Under the pieces are notes generated by a model that was not told the DNA's origin, searched no databases, and was given only the letters and a program-made list of their open reading frames with translations. A DNA stretch of 58,482 nt, from positions 88,121 through 146,602 of the forward strand of contig JBBDHW010000019.1 in the NCBI GenBank assembly GCA_040880805.1, given 5' to 3'. A program made the translations under genes and the position numbers. This DNA comes from Acidimicrobiia bacterium (GTDB lineage Bacteria; Actinomycetota; Acidimicrobiia; IMCC26256; DASPTH01). Of the stretch, positions 1 to 11,812 are shown in pieces (the first letter of the stretch is position 1; every line of letters starts with the position of its first letter).

Positions 1-2768
<2,768 letters not shown>

Positions 2769-3353
2769 CTACGTAGTAGTGGTCGGCGGCAGCGTCGTGG
2801 TGGTGGTGGTCGTCGTGGTGGTGGTCGTCGTCGTTGTCGTCGGGGGTGCCGTGGTCGTGGTGGGCGCCGTGGTCGTGGGCGGTGCCGTGGTCGTGGTGGG
2901 CAGCGTCGTCGTGGTGGGCGCCGTCGTCGTGCTCGACGCCGTCGTGGTGGGCGACGGCTTGTTGTCGTCGCCCCCGCTCAGCGCAACCGCCGCGAGCACA
3001 CCGACGAGCACGATCACGAGCACGATCACCGCCGCGATGAGCCACCGCTGCGCACGCGACATCCCGCCGTCGGCAGCACCGCCGGGCGGCTGACCGTCGC
3101 CGGCTCCTCCACCCCCGGCTCCTCCACCCCCGGCACCGGCCGCGGCACCCGCGGCTGCACCCGCCGCTCCGGCACCGGCTGCGGTCATCGCAACCGTCGG
3201 TGCGCCGGTGCCCGGGGCGGCCTCCGGCGTCTCGCCGGCTACGGCGTCGTCCGCAGTTGGTTCGACCGCCGCACCGCAATTGCCGCACACCGTGGCGCCG
3301 GCTTCGAGCGGCTGGCCGCACACGCCGCAATAGCGGGTCGAGGTCGACTCCAA
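2769..3353 (-). CDS. Zinc-ribbon, single-TM protein with Thr/Pro-rich tail
   Basis: The most likely start is TTG at 3353, one base after the stop of the MetE-like gene, giving 194 residues. The N-terminus is a zinc ribbon (YCGVCGQPL, then VCGNCGAAV: two CxxC pairs). A Gly/Ala-rich linker of about 70 residues follows, then one transmembrane helix (WLIAAVIVLVIVLVGVLAAVAL) and a ~70-residue tail made almost only of Thr, Pro and Ala. The expected topology is ribbon inside the cell and the tail outside, where Thr runs are common O-mannosylation sites in actinobacteria (inference). Function is unknown. Longer in-frame starts exist upstream but would read inside the MetE-like gene with poor sequence quality. 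Confidence 0.6.
   Translation of the reverse strand: MESTSTRYCGVCGQPLEAGATVCGNCGAAVEPTADDAVAGETPEAAPGTGAPTVAMTAAGAGAAGAAAGAAAGAGGGGAGGGGAGDGQPPGGAADGGMSRAQRWLIAAVIVLVIVLVGVLAAVALSGGDDNKPSPTTTASSTTTAPTTTTLPTTTTAPPTTTAPTTTTAPPTTTTTTTTTTTTTTTTLPPTTTT
2775..2960. repeat. Low-complexity ggtggt/cgtcgt tract encoding poly-Thr
   Basis: Imperfect 3-bp and 6-bp repeats (gtggtcgtcg type) that encode the Thr/Pro tail of the zinc-ribbon membrane protein on the minus strand. Such a tract is prone to length change and assembly error. Confidence 0.75.
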
Positions 3354-3354
3354 G

Positions 3355-4365
3355 TCAGGCTCCCAGCGTGAGACGGGCGGCAACGGCCTGGTCGTGGACG
3401 CGAGCGGCGAGCTCTCGCGCGATACCGAGCACTCGCTCGGCCTGCGAGGCACCATAACCCGCGAGCCCGCACGCCGGGGTGATGATCCCGCGTGCGCGGA
3501 GCTGCACCGGATCGCACCCGCGCCGGGTGAGCTCGCACCACACGCTCGCCAACCGGCGCCAATGCTTGTCGGCTGATTCACCGACGGGACGGTCGGTGGG
3601 GATGGCGCCCCATGCGATCCAGCCGTCGCCGTCGAGGAACCGCGCGATCGGGATCGTGTCGCGCACGAGCGACTCGCTCACCTCGACACCGAGCACTTGC
3701 GGCCCGGCCTCGAGCGCGAGCCCGAGGTCGCCGTCGCCGCACACGTGGACACCAGTGACGCAGTCGACAGCCGCGAGCGCGCCGGACAACACGTCGATGG
3801 CCGACTCGCGATCGAGCGGAGCGTCGCCGCGGCGCCACGCCACCAGCGCGGGCTCGTCGAAGAACAACACGACCGACGTGTGCGGCAAACGCGCGCTCAC
3901 GATGTCTTCGAGCGCAACCGACCACCCGCGCGTAGCCTCGGCCGCCCGCCGGAACGCGCGGCGAGCGGGCATTCCTGCGGTGCGGAGCGCGACGCCGAGT
4001 GTGAGTGGGCCGGTGACCTGAACCTTGACCCGAACCGGCGGCCGCTCGAGCGCGCCCGCGGCGTCGAGAAACGCGAGCAGCCCGGCGTGCGCGTGCTCGT
4101 CGAAGACGCATTCCGGCGCGAGTTCCGACGCGCCCCCGATGTCGAGGGAACCGTCGGCCGCGACCGTGACTTCGGGGAGCGCGCCGAGCCATTGCGCGAG
4201 CATCCCCTCCCGCGGGTCGCGCGCCGGAAGCTGGGGTGCCGCGGGCAACTCGGGGAGGCACCGCAAGACGGCAACGGCTGCGGCCTGCGGATCGGTGTGC
4301 GGCAGGCTGCCAATGCCGGTCGCGAGGCCGGGGAGGAGTACCGGCGCTCGGAGGGTCGGCGTCAT
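3355..4365 (-). CDS. MetE-like (UROD/MetE fold) protein, short form
   Basis: A 336-residue protein with the core fold of the C-terminal half of cobalamin-independent methionine synthase. Visible features: GIGSLPHTDP at the N-terminus, a candidate zinc site made of HxC (GVHVCGDGDL) and a later Cys (ITPACGLAGYG), which resemble the His/Cys and Cys zinc ligands of MetE. The N-terminal folate-binding half of MetE is absent. I chose the ATG at 4365 (MTPTLRAP); upstream in-frame sequence reads through intergenic repeat DNA. In mycobacteria a similar protein (Rv3015c, from memory) lies between mnmA and ligA as here. The methyl donor is unknown, and a full MetH is encoded at 27.6 kb, so this protein may have another thiol-methylation role. 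Confidence 0.8.
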   Translation of the reverse strand: MTPTLRAPVLLPGLATGIGSLPHTDPQAAAVAVLRCLPELPAAPQLPARDPREGMLAQWLGALPEVTVAADGSLDIGGASELAPECVFDEHAHAGLLAFLDAAGALERPPVRVKVQVTGPLTLGVALRTAGMPARRAFRRAAEATRGWSVALEDIVSARLPHTSVVLFFDEPALVAWRRGDAPLDRESAIDVLSGALAAVDCVTGVHVCGDGDLGLALEAGPQVLGVEVSESLVRDTIPIARFLDGDGWIAWGAIPTDRPVGESADKHWRRLASVWCELTRRGCDPVQLRARGIITPACGLAGYGASQAERVLGIARELAARVHDQAVAARLTLGA

Positions 4366-4437
4366 GCTCTTCCGCTCTTGGTGCAACGCATCGGGCCGCA
4401 CTGCTCCACGTTCGGCAAACGGCTCACTGCGGTGCAG

Positions 4438-4494
4438 GAGCGAACGGTAGCGGACCGGGTATCCCGGTCCGCCGTGAGCGACCCATGTATGGGT
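4438..4494 (+). repeat. Dispersed hairpin repeat, copy A
   Basis: First of three copies (others at 11727 and 25033). Shape: GAGCGAACGG, a palindrome (4450-4459 pairs with 4463-4472, 10 bp, loop TAT), then GTGAGCGACCCATG and a GGT end. It lies between the divergent MetE-like and membrane-protein genes. Stem bases differ from copy B in paired fashion (GGACC/GGTCC here, GAGCC/GGCTC there). Confidence 0.75.
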
Positions 4495-4579
4495 ACCTGC
4501 GCCGCGGTCGCTCGCCTCATGGGCTCGTACTATACGGATACTCGGGACGCGCGCCGGAAGCGGGCTTCCGCGTGACGCT

Positions 4580-5485
4580 TTGCGAAACGGAGTGACCCTG
4601 ACCCGTTCGATCCCGCTGTGGTTCCTGCGCATCGCGTGGATCACGCTGCCGCTCACCGCCGGCCCCGCGGCCTCGGCCGCACTGAGCAACTGGTCGGACG
4701 CGCCGCGGGTGGTCGCCGAGGTGCTCCTCTGGCTCGCGTGGAGCGCGGGGCTGCTGGCAACCCTTGCGCCGCGACCTCAGGCCCTCACCGCGCTCCGCGC
4801 CATCGCACCCGCGTTCGGGGTGTTCGCGATCGCGGTCGCATTCGACGGCCGCGCGTCGACGACGGCGACCGTCGCTGCTCTGATCGCGACGACGATCACA
4901 GCCGTGCTCGCGTCGGGTCACGACATCGCGATCGCGGCCGTGAACGCGCTCGCGTACGGCGACGAGCAGCGCGTGCCCCTGCGCGTCCCACCCGCACTGT
5001 TCCTCGCTCCGCTACCGCTCGCGCGCGCGCTCGTCGTGGGCAGCGTGATCGCAGCCCCGTTGCTCCTTGCCGACGGGCGCATCGTGCTCGGCCTGGTGTC
5101 GCTCGCAGTCGGGGTGCCGTTGGTCGTGCTGCTCGTGCGTGCGCTCCACGGTCTGTCGCGGCGCTTTGCGGTGCTGGTGCCCGCCGGATTCGTGGTGGTG
5201 GACCCGATGACCCTCACCGATCCCGTGCTCTTCGTGCGCGAGCGCATCGCGGGCATGCAAGCGGTCGATACCGACGTTGCGTCACGTTCCGCGGTGCTCG
5301 ACCTCCGACTCGGGGCGGCGATGGGCTCGGTGGCGTTGCGCTTCAACGAGCCCGCGGAGATCGTCCGAGCCGGTCGCGCCCGGAAACCGGCGGAGACGGT
5401 GCGGACGGCGGGCATCCTGATCGCGGTGGTCCGTCGTGACGAGATGCTCCGCCTCGCCGCCTCTCGGCACATCCGCGTGCAGTAG
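4580..5485 (+). CDS. Polytopic membrane protein of unknown function
   Basis: About 301 residues. Roughly six hydrophobic segments fill residues 10-190 (for example EVLLWLAWSAGLLATLAP, APAFGVFAIAVAF, LVVGSVIAAPLLLADG, GLVSLAVGVPLVVLLVRAL), followed by a ~105-residue soluble C-terminal part with many Arg residues. No catalytic motif is recognised. The start is uncertain: TTG at 4580 or GTG at 4592. An AT-rich block (tactatacggatact, 4529-4543) just upstream is unusual in this GC-rich context and probably holds the promoter. The gene converges on mnmA with an 11-bp gap. Confidence 0.7.
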   Translation: MRNGVTLTRSIPLWFLRIAWITLPLTAGPAASAALSNWSDAPRVVAEVLLWLAWSAGLLATLAPRPQALTALRAIAPAFGVFAIAVAFDGRASTTATVAALIATTITAVLASGHDIAIAAVNALAYGDEQRVPLRVPPALFLAPLPLARALVVGSVIAAPLLLADGRIVLGLVSLAVGVPLVVLLVRALHGLSRRFAVLVPAGFVVVDPMTLTDPVLFVRERIAGMQAVDTDVASRSAVLDLRLGAAMGSVALRFNEPAEIVRAGRARKPAETVRTAGILIAVVRRDEMLRLAASRHIRVQ

Positions 5486-5496
5486 CGCGCGGCAGT

Positions 5497-6540
5497 TCAG
5501 GCTGCGATGCCACCGCCGACGAGCGTGTCGCCGTGGTAGAGCGCGACGACCTGACCGCGCGCGACGCGCGGTTGCGCGTGCGCGAAGCGGACGACGTTGG
5601 CGTGGAGACGAGCGGCAGCCGGCTCGCCGTGCGCGCGCACCTGCACGAGCAGCGATCGCTCACGCGGCGCGCCGTCGACGAACGTGAGATCGCGCACCGC
5701 GACCTCGTGGCGCAACAGGTCCGCTCGCGATCCGACCGTGACCGTGGCGGTGCGCGTGTCGATGTCGACCACATAGCGGCGCTCGCCCGCGGCAATGCCC
5801 ACCCCGCGGCGCTGGCCGATCGTGAACGATGCGACCCCGGGATGCACACCGAGCACCGCCCCCGCGGAGTCGACGACGGTGCCCGGCACCATCGCGCTCC
5901 GTTCGGCGAGGAAGTCGACGCGGCCGTCCTTCTTCACGAAGCAGACGTCCATGCTCTCGGGCTTGTTCGCGGTGCGGAGCCCGAGGCGCGTCGCGTGCGC
6001 GCGCACTTGGGGCTTCGTGAGCTCGCCGACCGGGAACACGGAACGAGCCAGCTCGCGCTGCCCGAGCATGTAGAGCACGTAGGACTGATCCTTGGCGCGG
6101 TCGGCGCCGCGAGCGAGTTCGTACCGATCACCGTGCTGCAGGACGCGCGCGTGATGGCCGGTGGCGACGCGATCGAAACCGAGCGCACTCGCGCGATCCA
6201 GGAGCCGCCCGAACTTGATCGCGCGGTTGCACTCGACGCACGGGTTCGGGGTATGACCGGACGCGTACGCGTCGACATAGGGGTCGACCACGCTCGTGGT
6301 GAACTCATCGGTGAAGTTGAAGACGTAGTGCGGGATCCCGAGCTGCGCGGCGACGCGGCGAGCGTCTTCCACGTCGGACACGCTGCAGCAACCGGAGTCG
6401 GAGTCGCCCCCCCAGAGCTTGAGCGTGACACCAGTGACGTCGTGCCCGCGTTCGTGCAGCAACGCAGCCGCAACCGACGAATCGACCCCGCCGCTCATGG
6501 CGACGAGGACTCGGGGTCGAGGCGTCGTGTGCCCCGTCAT
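5497..6540 (-). CDS. mnmA: tRNA-specific 2-thiouridylase MnmA
   Basis: Makes 2-thiouridine at position 34 of Lys, Glu and Gln tRNAs, taking sulfur from a cysteine desulfurase. The 347-residue length is normal. The PP-loop MSGGVDSS lies at residues 15-22. The two catalytic cysteines are Cys101 (NPCVEC) and Cys200 (ESMDVCFV). The family motifs ATGHHAR, KDQSYVLY and IGQRRG are present. The start ATG at 6540 overlaps the iscS stop as ATGA, so the two are translationally coupled with the sulfur donor made first. A longer in-frame start exists inside iscS but reads as noise. Confidence 0.96.
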   Translation of the reverse strand: MTGHTTPRPRVLVAMSGGVDSSVAAALLHERGHDVTGVTLKLWGGDSDSGCCSVSDVEDARRVAAQLGIPHYVFNFTDEFTTSVVDPYVDAYASGHTPNPCVECNRAIKFGRLLDRASALGFDRVATGHHARVLQHGDRYELARGADRAKDQSYVLYMLGQRELARSVFPVGELTKPQVRAHATRLGLRTANKPESMDVCFVKKDGRVDFLAERSAMVPGTVVDSAGAVLGVHPGVASFTIGQRRGVGIAAGERRYVVDIDTRTATVTVGSRADLLRHEVAVRDLTFVDGAPRERSLLVQVRAHGEPAAARLHANVVRFAHAQPRVARGQVVALYHGDTLVGGGIAA

Positions 6541-7709
6541 GTGACGGTGCCGGCAGCGCGCAGCTTCGCGACGGCTTCGGGAACGACGGCGAGCGCGACA
6601 TCCACATCGCGGTCGACCGAGGCGTGTCCGAGGCTGAGCCGGATCGAGGAGAGCGCGGCGTCGCGCGGCACCCCCATCGCTTCCAGGACGTGCGATGGCT
6701 CCGTGGCACCCGACGAGCACGACGAGCCCGCGGCCGCGCACACACCGGCCGTGTCGAGCATCACGAGGAGCGCCTCCGCCTCGACACCCTCGAAGCCGAC
6801 GTGCGCGTTTCCTGCCACCTTCTGACCGCGCTCACCGTTCTCGAACGAGCCCGAGATCGACGCGAGCAGCCCGTCGACGAGCCGGTCGCGCATCGTTGCG
6901 ATGCGCGCACCGTCGACGTCGCGTGAAGCAACGGTGGCCTCCAGTGCCGCCGCCATCGCGACAGCGCCGGCAACGTCGGAGGTGCCCGCCCGAAGCCCCT
7001 GCTCCTGGCCGCCGCCCTCGATCATCGGCTCGAGCGGCACGACGCCGCGCACGACGAGCGCGCCGGTGCCCTTCGGACCGCCGAACTTGTGCGCGGAGAT
7101 CGAGACGAGGTGCGCGGGCTGGGTGGCACGGCTCACGTCGAGCCACGGAACCGCCTGCACCGCGTCGGTGTGCACCACGGCCCGGGGAGCACGCGCCCGC
7201 ACCAGTTCCGAGAGGGCGTCGAGAGGCTGGATGGTGCCGACCTCGTTGTTCACGAGCATCACGGACACCAACACCGTGCGATCGTCGAGCGCGTCCTCCA
7301 GCGCGGCGAGGTCGACGATGCCGTCGCGGCGGGCCTGCACGCGCGTGACCCGAAAGCCGGCGCGAACCAGGCGGTCGCAGGACGCGAGCACGGCCTTGTG
7401 CTCGAACGCCACGGTGACGACGCCGTCGCCGAGCCCGGCCTCGCGCGCGGCGCGGGCTGCGCCCTTCACGGCAAGGTTGTCGGCCTCGCTTCCCCCGGCC
7501 GTGAACACGACCTCCCCCGGGCTCGCGCCGAGGGCATCGGCAACGGTCTCGCGGGCCTCCTCGAGCGCCGTTTTCGCCGCCCGCGCGACCGAGTGACCGC
7601 CCGACGGATTCCCGAAATTGCCCGCCAGGAACGGCGCCATCGCCGCGACCGCCTCCGGCCGCATGGGGGTGGTCGCGGCGTAGTCGAGGTAGGCACCGGT
7701 GGGCGTCAC
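6537..7709 (-). CDS. iscS: Cysteine desulfurase (IscS/NifS family)
   Basis: PLP enzyme that removes sulfur from cysteine for tRNA thiolation (MnmA, next gene) and probably iron-sulfur assembly. 390 residues. The N-terminal motif YLDYAATTPM, the substrate-site HTDAVQ, the PLP lysine Lys208 (SISAHKFGGPKG) and the active-site Cys331 (SSCSSGATEPSHVL) are visible. The GTG start at 7709 follows a TAGACT hexamer by 9 nt with no Shine-Dalgarno, so the iscS-mnmA transcript is probably leaderless. The loop around Cys331 is long, as in group I (IscS-like) enzymes. Confidence 0.94.
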   Translation of the reverse strand: MTPTGAYLDYAATTPMRPEAVAAMAPFLAGNFGNPSGGHSVARAAKTALEEARETVADALGASPGEVVFTAGGSEADNLAVKGAARAAREAGLGDGVVTVAFEHKAVLASCDRLVRAGFRVTRVQARRDGIVDLAALEDALDDRTVLVSVMLVNNEVGTIQPLDALSELVRARAPRAVVHTDAVQAVPWLDVSRATQPAHLVSISAHKFGGPKGTGALVVRGVVPLEPMIEGGGQEQGLRAGTSDVAGAVAMAAALEATVASRDVDGARIATMRDRLVDGLLASISGSFENGERGQKVAGNAHVGFEGVEAEALLVMLDTAGVCAAAGSSCSSGATEPSHVLEAMGVPRDAALSSIRLSLGHASVDRDVDVALAVVPEAVAKLRAAGTVT

Positions 7710-7718
7710 AGGCGCACA

Positions 7719-7724
7719 AGTCTA
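7719..7724 (-). promoter_or_regulatory. Leaderless -10 hexamer TAGACT before iscS
   Basis: Minus-strand TAGACT, 9 nt, then the GTG start of iscS. No ribosome binding site is visible. Confidence 0.5.
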
Positions 7725-7787
7725 GAAGTGAGCCGTGCGACACCAGGCCGAGGAATAACTGTCATACCCCCGGGCGATACTCCTGAT

Positions 7788-8021
7788 GTGAGCACGCAAC
7801 TGCGCCTCGTCGAATCCCCCACGAAGCAGCCGAAGCGAGGCGGCACCCACGCGCCCAAGGCCCGAGCGAAGACCACCACCCGCGGTGCGCGCCGCGCGGT
7901 CCACTGGGGCGCCTGGGAGCTCGATGACCACACTCGTCGGATCGGGCGCGCCGGCGTGGCCGCCGCCCGGCAAGCCCTCGAAGCGGCTCGGGTGGCCCAG
8001 GAGCTGCGCCAGGCAAGCTGA
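7788..8021 (+). CDS. Small conserved-looking hypothetical protein (77 aa)
   Basis: GTG start at 7788 gives a basic 77-residue protein. It has a disordered Lys/Arg-rich N-terminal half (TKQPKRGGTHAPKARAKTTT), then an ordered segment (VHWGAWELDDHTRRIGRAGV) and an Ala/Glu-rich helix. Third-position GC is high, as in neighbouring genes. A GATACT hexamer at 7776-7781 sits 6 nt before the start and could be a -10. I recall similar short proteins in Acidimicrobiia but assign no function. It fills the gap between divergent iscS and the mutase gene. Confidence 0.55.
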   Translation: MSTQLRLVESPTKQPKRGGTHAPKARAKTTTRGARRAVHWGAWELDDHTRRIGRAGVAAARQALEAARVAQELRQAS

Positions 8022-8060
8022 ACCCAGGGCTCCGGCTTCGCCCCCCTCGCGGGTGAGCCG

Positions 8061-8066
8061 TAGCCT
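8061..8066 (+). promoter_or_regulatory. Leaderless -10 hexamer TAGCCT before the mutase gene
   Basis: TAGCCT, 6 nt (ttgcgc), then ATG at 8073. The same TAGCCT plus short spacer is seen before the UbiA-family gene, metH and the epimerase gene. Confidence 0.55.
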
Positions 8067-8072
8067 TTGCGC

Positions 8073-10199
8073 ATGAGTCACGAGCCGACGCGGCGCGATT
8101 GGGAAGAGCTCGCGAACGAGGAGTCGAAGGGCAACCCCGAGACGCTCGTCTGGCACACGCCCGAGGGCATCGCGGTCAACCCGCTCTACACCGCCGCCGA
8201 CCTCGAGGGCCTCGAAGCCGTCGACTCTCTGCCCGGGTTCGAGCCCTTCCTCCGCGGCGTGCGGGCAACCATGTACTCCAACCGGCCGTGGACCGTCCGT
8301 CAGTACGCGGGGTTCTCCACCGCCGAGGAGTCGAACGCCTTCTACCGCGCCAACCTCGCCGCCGGGCAGATGGGGTTGTCGGTGGCCTTCGACCTCGCGA
8401 CCCACCGCGGCTACGACAGCGACCATCCGCGCGTCGTCGGCGACGTTGGCATGGCCGGTGTCGCGATCGACTCCGTCGAGGACATGAAGATCCTCTTCGA
8501 CGGTATCCCGCTCGACAAGATGACCGTGTCGATGACCATGAACGGCGCGGTGCTGCCGGTGATGGCCGGCTACATCGTCGCCGCCGAGGAGCAGGGCGTT
8601 CCCGAGGAGCAGCTCGCCGGAACGCTACAGAACGACATCCTCAAGGAGTTCATGGTCCGCAACACCTACATCTACCCGCCAGGTCCGAGCCTGCGGATCG
8701 TCACCGACATCATCGAGTACACGACGCGGCGCATGCCGCGGTTCAACTCCATCTCGATCTCCGGGTACCACATGCAGGAGGCCGGCGCGACCGCCGTGCA
8801 GGAGCTCGGGTTCACGCTCGCTGACGGAATCGAGTACGCGCGCGCCACGGTCGATCGCGGGCTCGACATCGACGAGTTTGCCCCGCGCTTCTCGTTCTTC
8901 TTCGGGATCGGCATGAACCTGTTCATGGAAGTGGCCAAGCTGCGCGCCGCGCGCCTGCTGTGGTCACGTTGCATGAGGCAGTTGGGCGCGACAAAGCCGT
9001 CGTCGCTCATGCTCCGCACCCACTGCCAGACGTCCGGCGTATCGCTCACGGAGCATGATCCCTACAACAATATCGTTCGCACCACCATCGAGGCGCTCGC
9101 CGCGGTGCTCGGCGGTACGCAGAGCCTGCACACGAATTCGTTCGACGAGGCGATCGCGCTGCCCAGTGAGTTCGCGGCGCGGGTTGCTCGCAACACGCAG
9201 CTCATCCTCGCCGAGGAGTCGGGCATCACGCATGTGGTCGACCCGCTCGGCGGGAGCTACTACGTCGAGGCCCTCACCAACAGCCTCGCCACTGAAGCTT
9301 CGAAGCTGATGGAAGAGGTGGAGGCGCTCGGCGGGATGACCAAGGCGGTCGAGTCGGGCATGCCCAAGCTCCGCATCGAGGAGGCGGCCGCTCGGCGCCA
9401 GGCCGCCAGCGATCGCGGCGCGGAAGTGATCGTCGGCGTCAACAAGTACCGACTCGAGCAAGAGCCCGAGGTCGACGTACGCGAAGTCGACAACACGAGC
9501 GTGCGCGAGCAACAGCTCGCACGGCTCGCGACCTTGCGCGCCAACCGTGACGAAGCGCGCCTCGACGACGCTCTGCGCGCGCTCCGCGACGGTGCCGCCG
9601 GTGACGCCAACCTCCTCCAGCTGTCGATCGAGGCATCGCGCGCGCGCGCGACCGTCGGCGAGATCTCCGACGCGCTCGAGGACGTGTTCGGCCGCCACCG
9701 AGCCACGATCCGCAGCATCTCCGGCGTGTACGGCGCGGCGTACGCGGGCGACGAAGACTACGCGCGCATCCACGACGCGGTCGAGAAGTTTGCGAGGCGC
9801 GAGGGCCGCCGGCCGCGGCTGCTCGTGGTCAAGCTCGGCCAGGACGGCCACGACCGCGGCGCGAAAGTGATCGCCACCGCGTTTGCCGACCTCGGCTTCG
9901 ACGTCGACGTCGGGCCGCTCTTCCAGACGCCCGAGGAGGCTGCGCGCGACGCCGTCGAGAACGACGTGCACGTCGTCGGCGTGTCGAGCCAGGCGGCCGG
10001 GCACAAGACGCTCGTACCCGAGCTCATCGCACAGCTGCACAAGCAAGGCGGCGGCGACGTGCTCGTCGTCGTCGGTGGCGTGATTCCCGCGCAGGACTAC
10101 GACGAACTGCGCGACGCCGGCGTCGCCGCCATCTTCGGCCCGGGCACCAACATTCCCGCCGCCGCATCGGAGATCCTGGGCTTGCTCTCATCACGCTGA
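8073..10199 (+). CDS. Methylmalonyl-CoA mutase, large subunit type
   Basis: Adenosylcobalamin-dependent isomerase that interconverts methylmalonyl-CoA and succinyl-CoA. 708 residues carry both the substrate-binding barrel ([54 protein letters not shown]) and a C-terminal cobalamin domain with the DxHxxG motif in [20 protein letters not shown] near residue 590. I chose ATG 8073 because of the TAGCCT hexamer 6 nt upstream; an in-frame TTG at 8067 is the alternative. No small subunit gene is adjacent, although one could lie elsewhere. The next intact gene is the partner GTPase meaB. The tyrosine-bearing [14 protein letters not shown] loop fits methylmalonyl-CoA rather than isobutyryl-CoA mutase, from family knowledge. 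Confidence 0.93.
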   Translation: MSHEPTRRDWEELANEESKGNPETLVWHTPEGIAVNPLYTAADLEGLEAVDSLPGFEPFLRGVRATMYSNRPWTVRQYAGFSTAEESNAFYRANLAAGQMGLSVAFDLATHRGYDSDHPRVVGDVGMAGVAIDSVEDMKILFDGIPLDKMTVSMTMNGAVLPVMAGYIVAAEEQGVPEEQLAGTLQNDILKEFMVRNTYIYPPGPSLRIVTDIIEYTTRRMPRFNSISISGYHMQEAGATAVQELGFTLADGIEYARATVDRGLDIDEFAPRFSFFFGIGMNLFMEVAKLRAARLLWSRCMRQLGATKPSSLMLRTHCQTSGVSLTEHDPYNNIVRTTIEALAAVLGGTQSLHTNSFDEAIALPSEFAARVARNTQLILAEESGITHVVDPLGGSYYVEALTNSLATEASKLMEEVEALGGMTKAVESGMPKLRIEEAAARRQAASDRGAEVIVGVNKYRLEQEPEVDVREVDNTSVREQQLARLATLRANRDEARLDDALRALRDGAAGDANLLQLSIEASRARATVGEISDALEDVFGRHRATIRSISGVYGAAYAGDEDYARIHDAVEKFARREGRRPRLLVVKLGQDGHDRGAKVIATAFADLGFDVDVGPLFQTPEEAARDAVENDVHVVGVSSQAAGHKTLVPELIAQLHKQGGGDVLVVVGGVIPAQDYDELRDAGVAAIFGPGTNIPAAASEILGLLSSR

Positions 10200-10256
10200 G
10201 CAGCGGGAAGTCCAAATCGGTTGTTCGTCACGCTGGCGGTCTGTTCCACTTTCGTC

Positions 10257-10782
10257 ATGGCATTGACCGACTGTGAGCGCGAGCAGGTCGAGTCGTACGT
10301 GCGGACTCGATCTCGTATCCCGGCAACGGAGCTCCGGGCGACGCGGTCGCAGCTTTCGCGGGATGTGGCGGCGTTGGTGCAGCGCGGTGCGCGCGAGCAT
10401 CCAAACGCGAGGGTCAGGCGGGAGTGTCTCGGCGTGCTCGCACGGGCTCGCGTGCGAGCGATGTCGAATCGGTGCGTTGTGCGTCGAGGACACGGTGACG
10501 GATCTGATTGGCGTGCTCGATGCCGATCCGAATCCGAAGGTGCGGCATGAGGCGGTGTTCGTGATCGCTCGGCTCGGGCGTCGCGACCCACGCGTCAAGG
10601 AGGTGTTGGCGCGGGCCGCTCGCGAGGACGCCGATCCGTTGGTACGGCAGGTGGCGTTCGCAGCGGCCGAAGGGCGGGGCCGCGATGTGCGCAGTCGGAA
10701 GGCGCTGCGACGACGAGAGGCCCGACGGGCGAGCCGTCACGCGGGCAGACTGGCGGTGTGGATACCCTCGCCCAGCAGGTGA
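10257..10782 (+). pseudogene. Frameshifted, internally deleted HEAT-repeat protein
   Basis: Two good protein segments lie in different frames. ATG 10257 reads MALTDCEREQVESYV and on to ARVRRECLGVL near 10440. A second frame then reads [34 protein letters not shown] and [16 protein letters not shown] to the stop at 10782. The repeats ([11 protein letters not shown], [10 protein letters not shown]) are HEAT-like, and the C-terminus is very basic. In related proteins as I remember them, about one further repeat separates RRECLGVL from HGLACERC, so a deletion with loss of frame is the simplest reading. The end overlaps meaB by 25 bp. A sequencing error alone would not explain the missing repeat. 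Confidence 0.5.
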
Positions 10783-11717
10783 TCGACGGGGATCGGCGCG
10801 CGTTGGCGCGGGCGATCACGTTGGTCGAGTCGACACGGGGTGACCACCGCGAGGACGCGGAACAACTCCTCGCCGAGGTGCTGCCGCACACGGGCGAGGC
10901 GGTCCGGATCGGGATCTCCGGAGCGCCGGGTGCGGGGAAGTCGACCTTTATCGAGGCGCTGGGCCTCTACTTGGTCGAGCGAGAGCATCGCGTCGCCGTC
11001 CTCGCCGTCGATCCGTCCAGCACGCGCAGCGGTGGGTCGATCCTCGGCGACAAGACGCGCATGGAAGATCTGACGCGATCACCCCTCGCGTTCGTGCGGC
11101 CGTCGCCCACCCGGGGAACGCTCGGTGGCGTCGCTCGGCGTACACGCGAAGCGATGCTGCTGTGCGAGGCCGCCGGGTTCGACGTCGTACTCGTCGAAAC
11201 CGTCGGTGTCGGGCAGTCGGAGGTGAAGGTCGCTGCCATGGTCGATCTGTTTCTCGTGCTCGTTGCGCCGGGTGCCGGCGACGAGTTGCAGGGTCTGAAG
11301 CGCGGGATCATGGAGCTCGCCGATCTCGTCGTCGTGAACAAGTCGGACGGCGAACTCGCGCGCGCTGCGGGCGTGACCGCCGGTGACTACGCGAGCGCGC
11401 TGCACCTCATGCGGCCGCGCACGCCGGCATGGACACCGCGAGTGCTCCAGTGCTCCGCGCTTCTTGGCGAGGGCATCGACGCGGTGTGGGATGCCGTCGC
11501 AGACTTCCGCGCCGCGGTCGGTACGACCCTTTCGGTGCGGCGCGCCGAGCAGGCCCGGGAGTGGATGTGGTCCGAGGTCACCGAGGCTCTCCTCGACGCG
11601 CTCCGCGGCGACGAGCGGGTCGCCGCCCTGGCCGCGAGGCTCGAGAACGCGGTTGCAGCAGGCCAGACAACGCCCACAGCAGCTGCTGCGGCGATCGTGG
11701 AGGCCCTGAAACCCTGA
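10758..11717 (+). CDS. meaB: MeaB/ArgK-type G-protein chaperone of methylmalonyl-CoA mutase
   Basis: GTPase that guards cofactor loading and protects methylmalonyl-CoA mutase, two genes upstream. 319 residues from GTG 10758. The Walker A loop is [15 protein letters not shown] near residues 54-68. The SIMIBI-class switch motifs are [20 protein letters not shown] and [10 protein letters not shown], and the guanine-specificity motif is VNKSD. The C-terminal helix ([17 protein letters not shown]) is the usual dimerisation arm. The start lies inside the 3' end of the broken HEAT gene. Confidence 0.93.
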   Translation: MDTLAQQVIDGDRRALARAITLVESTRGDHREDAEQLLAEVLPHTGEAVRIGISGAPGAGKSTFIEALGLYLVEREHRVAVLAVDPSSTRSGGSILGDKTRMEDLTRSPLAFVRPSPTRGTLGGVARRTREAMLLCEAAGFDVVLVETVGVGQSEVKVAAMVDLFLVLVAPGAGDELQGLKRGIMELADLVVVNKSDGELARAAGVTAGDYASALHLMRPRTPAWTPRVLQCSALLGEGIDAVWDAVADFRAAVGTTLSVRRAEQAREWMWSEVTEALLDALRGDERVAALAARLENAVAAGQTTPTAAAAAIVEALKP

Positions 11718-11726
11718 CCGTTTCAC

Positions 11727-11784
11727 GAGCGAACGGCTGCGAGCCGGGTATCCCGGCTCGCAGTGAGCGACCGATGCTTAGGTC
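11727..11784 (+). repeat. Dispersed hairpin repeat, copy B
   Basis: Best-formed copy. Bases 11737-11748 pair perfectly with 11752-11763 (12 bp, loop TAT), flanked by GAGCGAACGG and TGAGCGACCGATGCTTAGGT. It lies in the 95-bp gap between meaB and the GGDEF/EAL gene. Confidence 0.8.
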
Positions 11785-11812
11785 GAGGCCGGAAAAATCC
11801 GACAGATTGCCC

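Noticed and set aside
4366-4530. Possible cobalamin or SAM riboswitch in the leader of the MetE-like gene
   Set aside because: The segment is long enough and rich in inverted repeats, but I cannot find a B12-box or SAM-riboswitch core, and much of it is repeat copy A.
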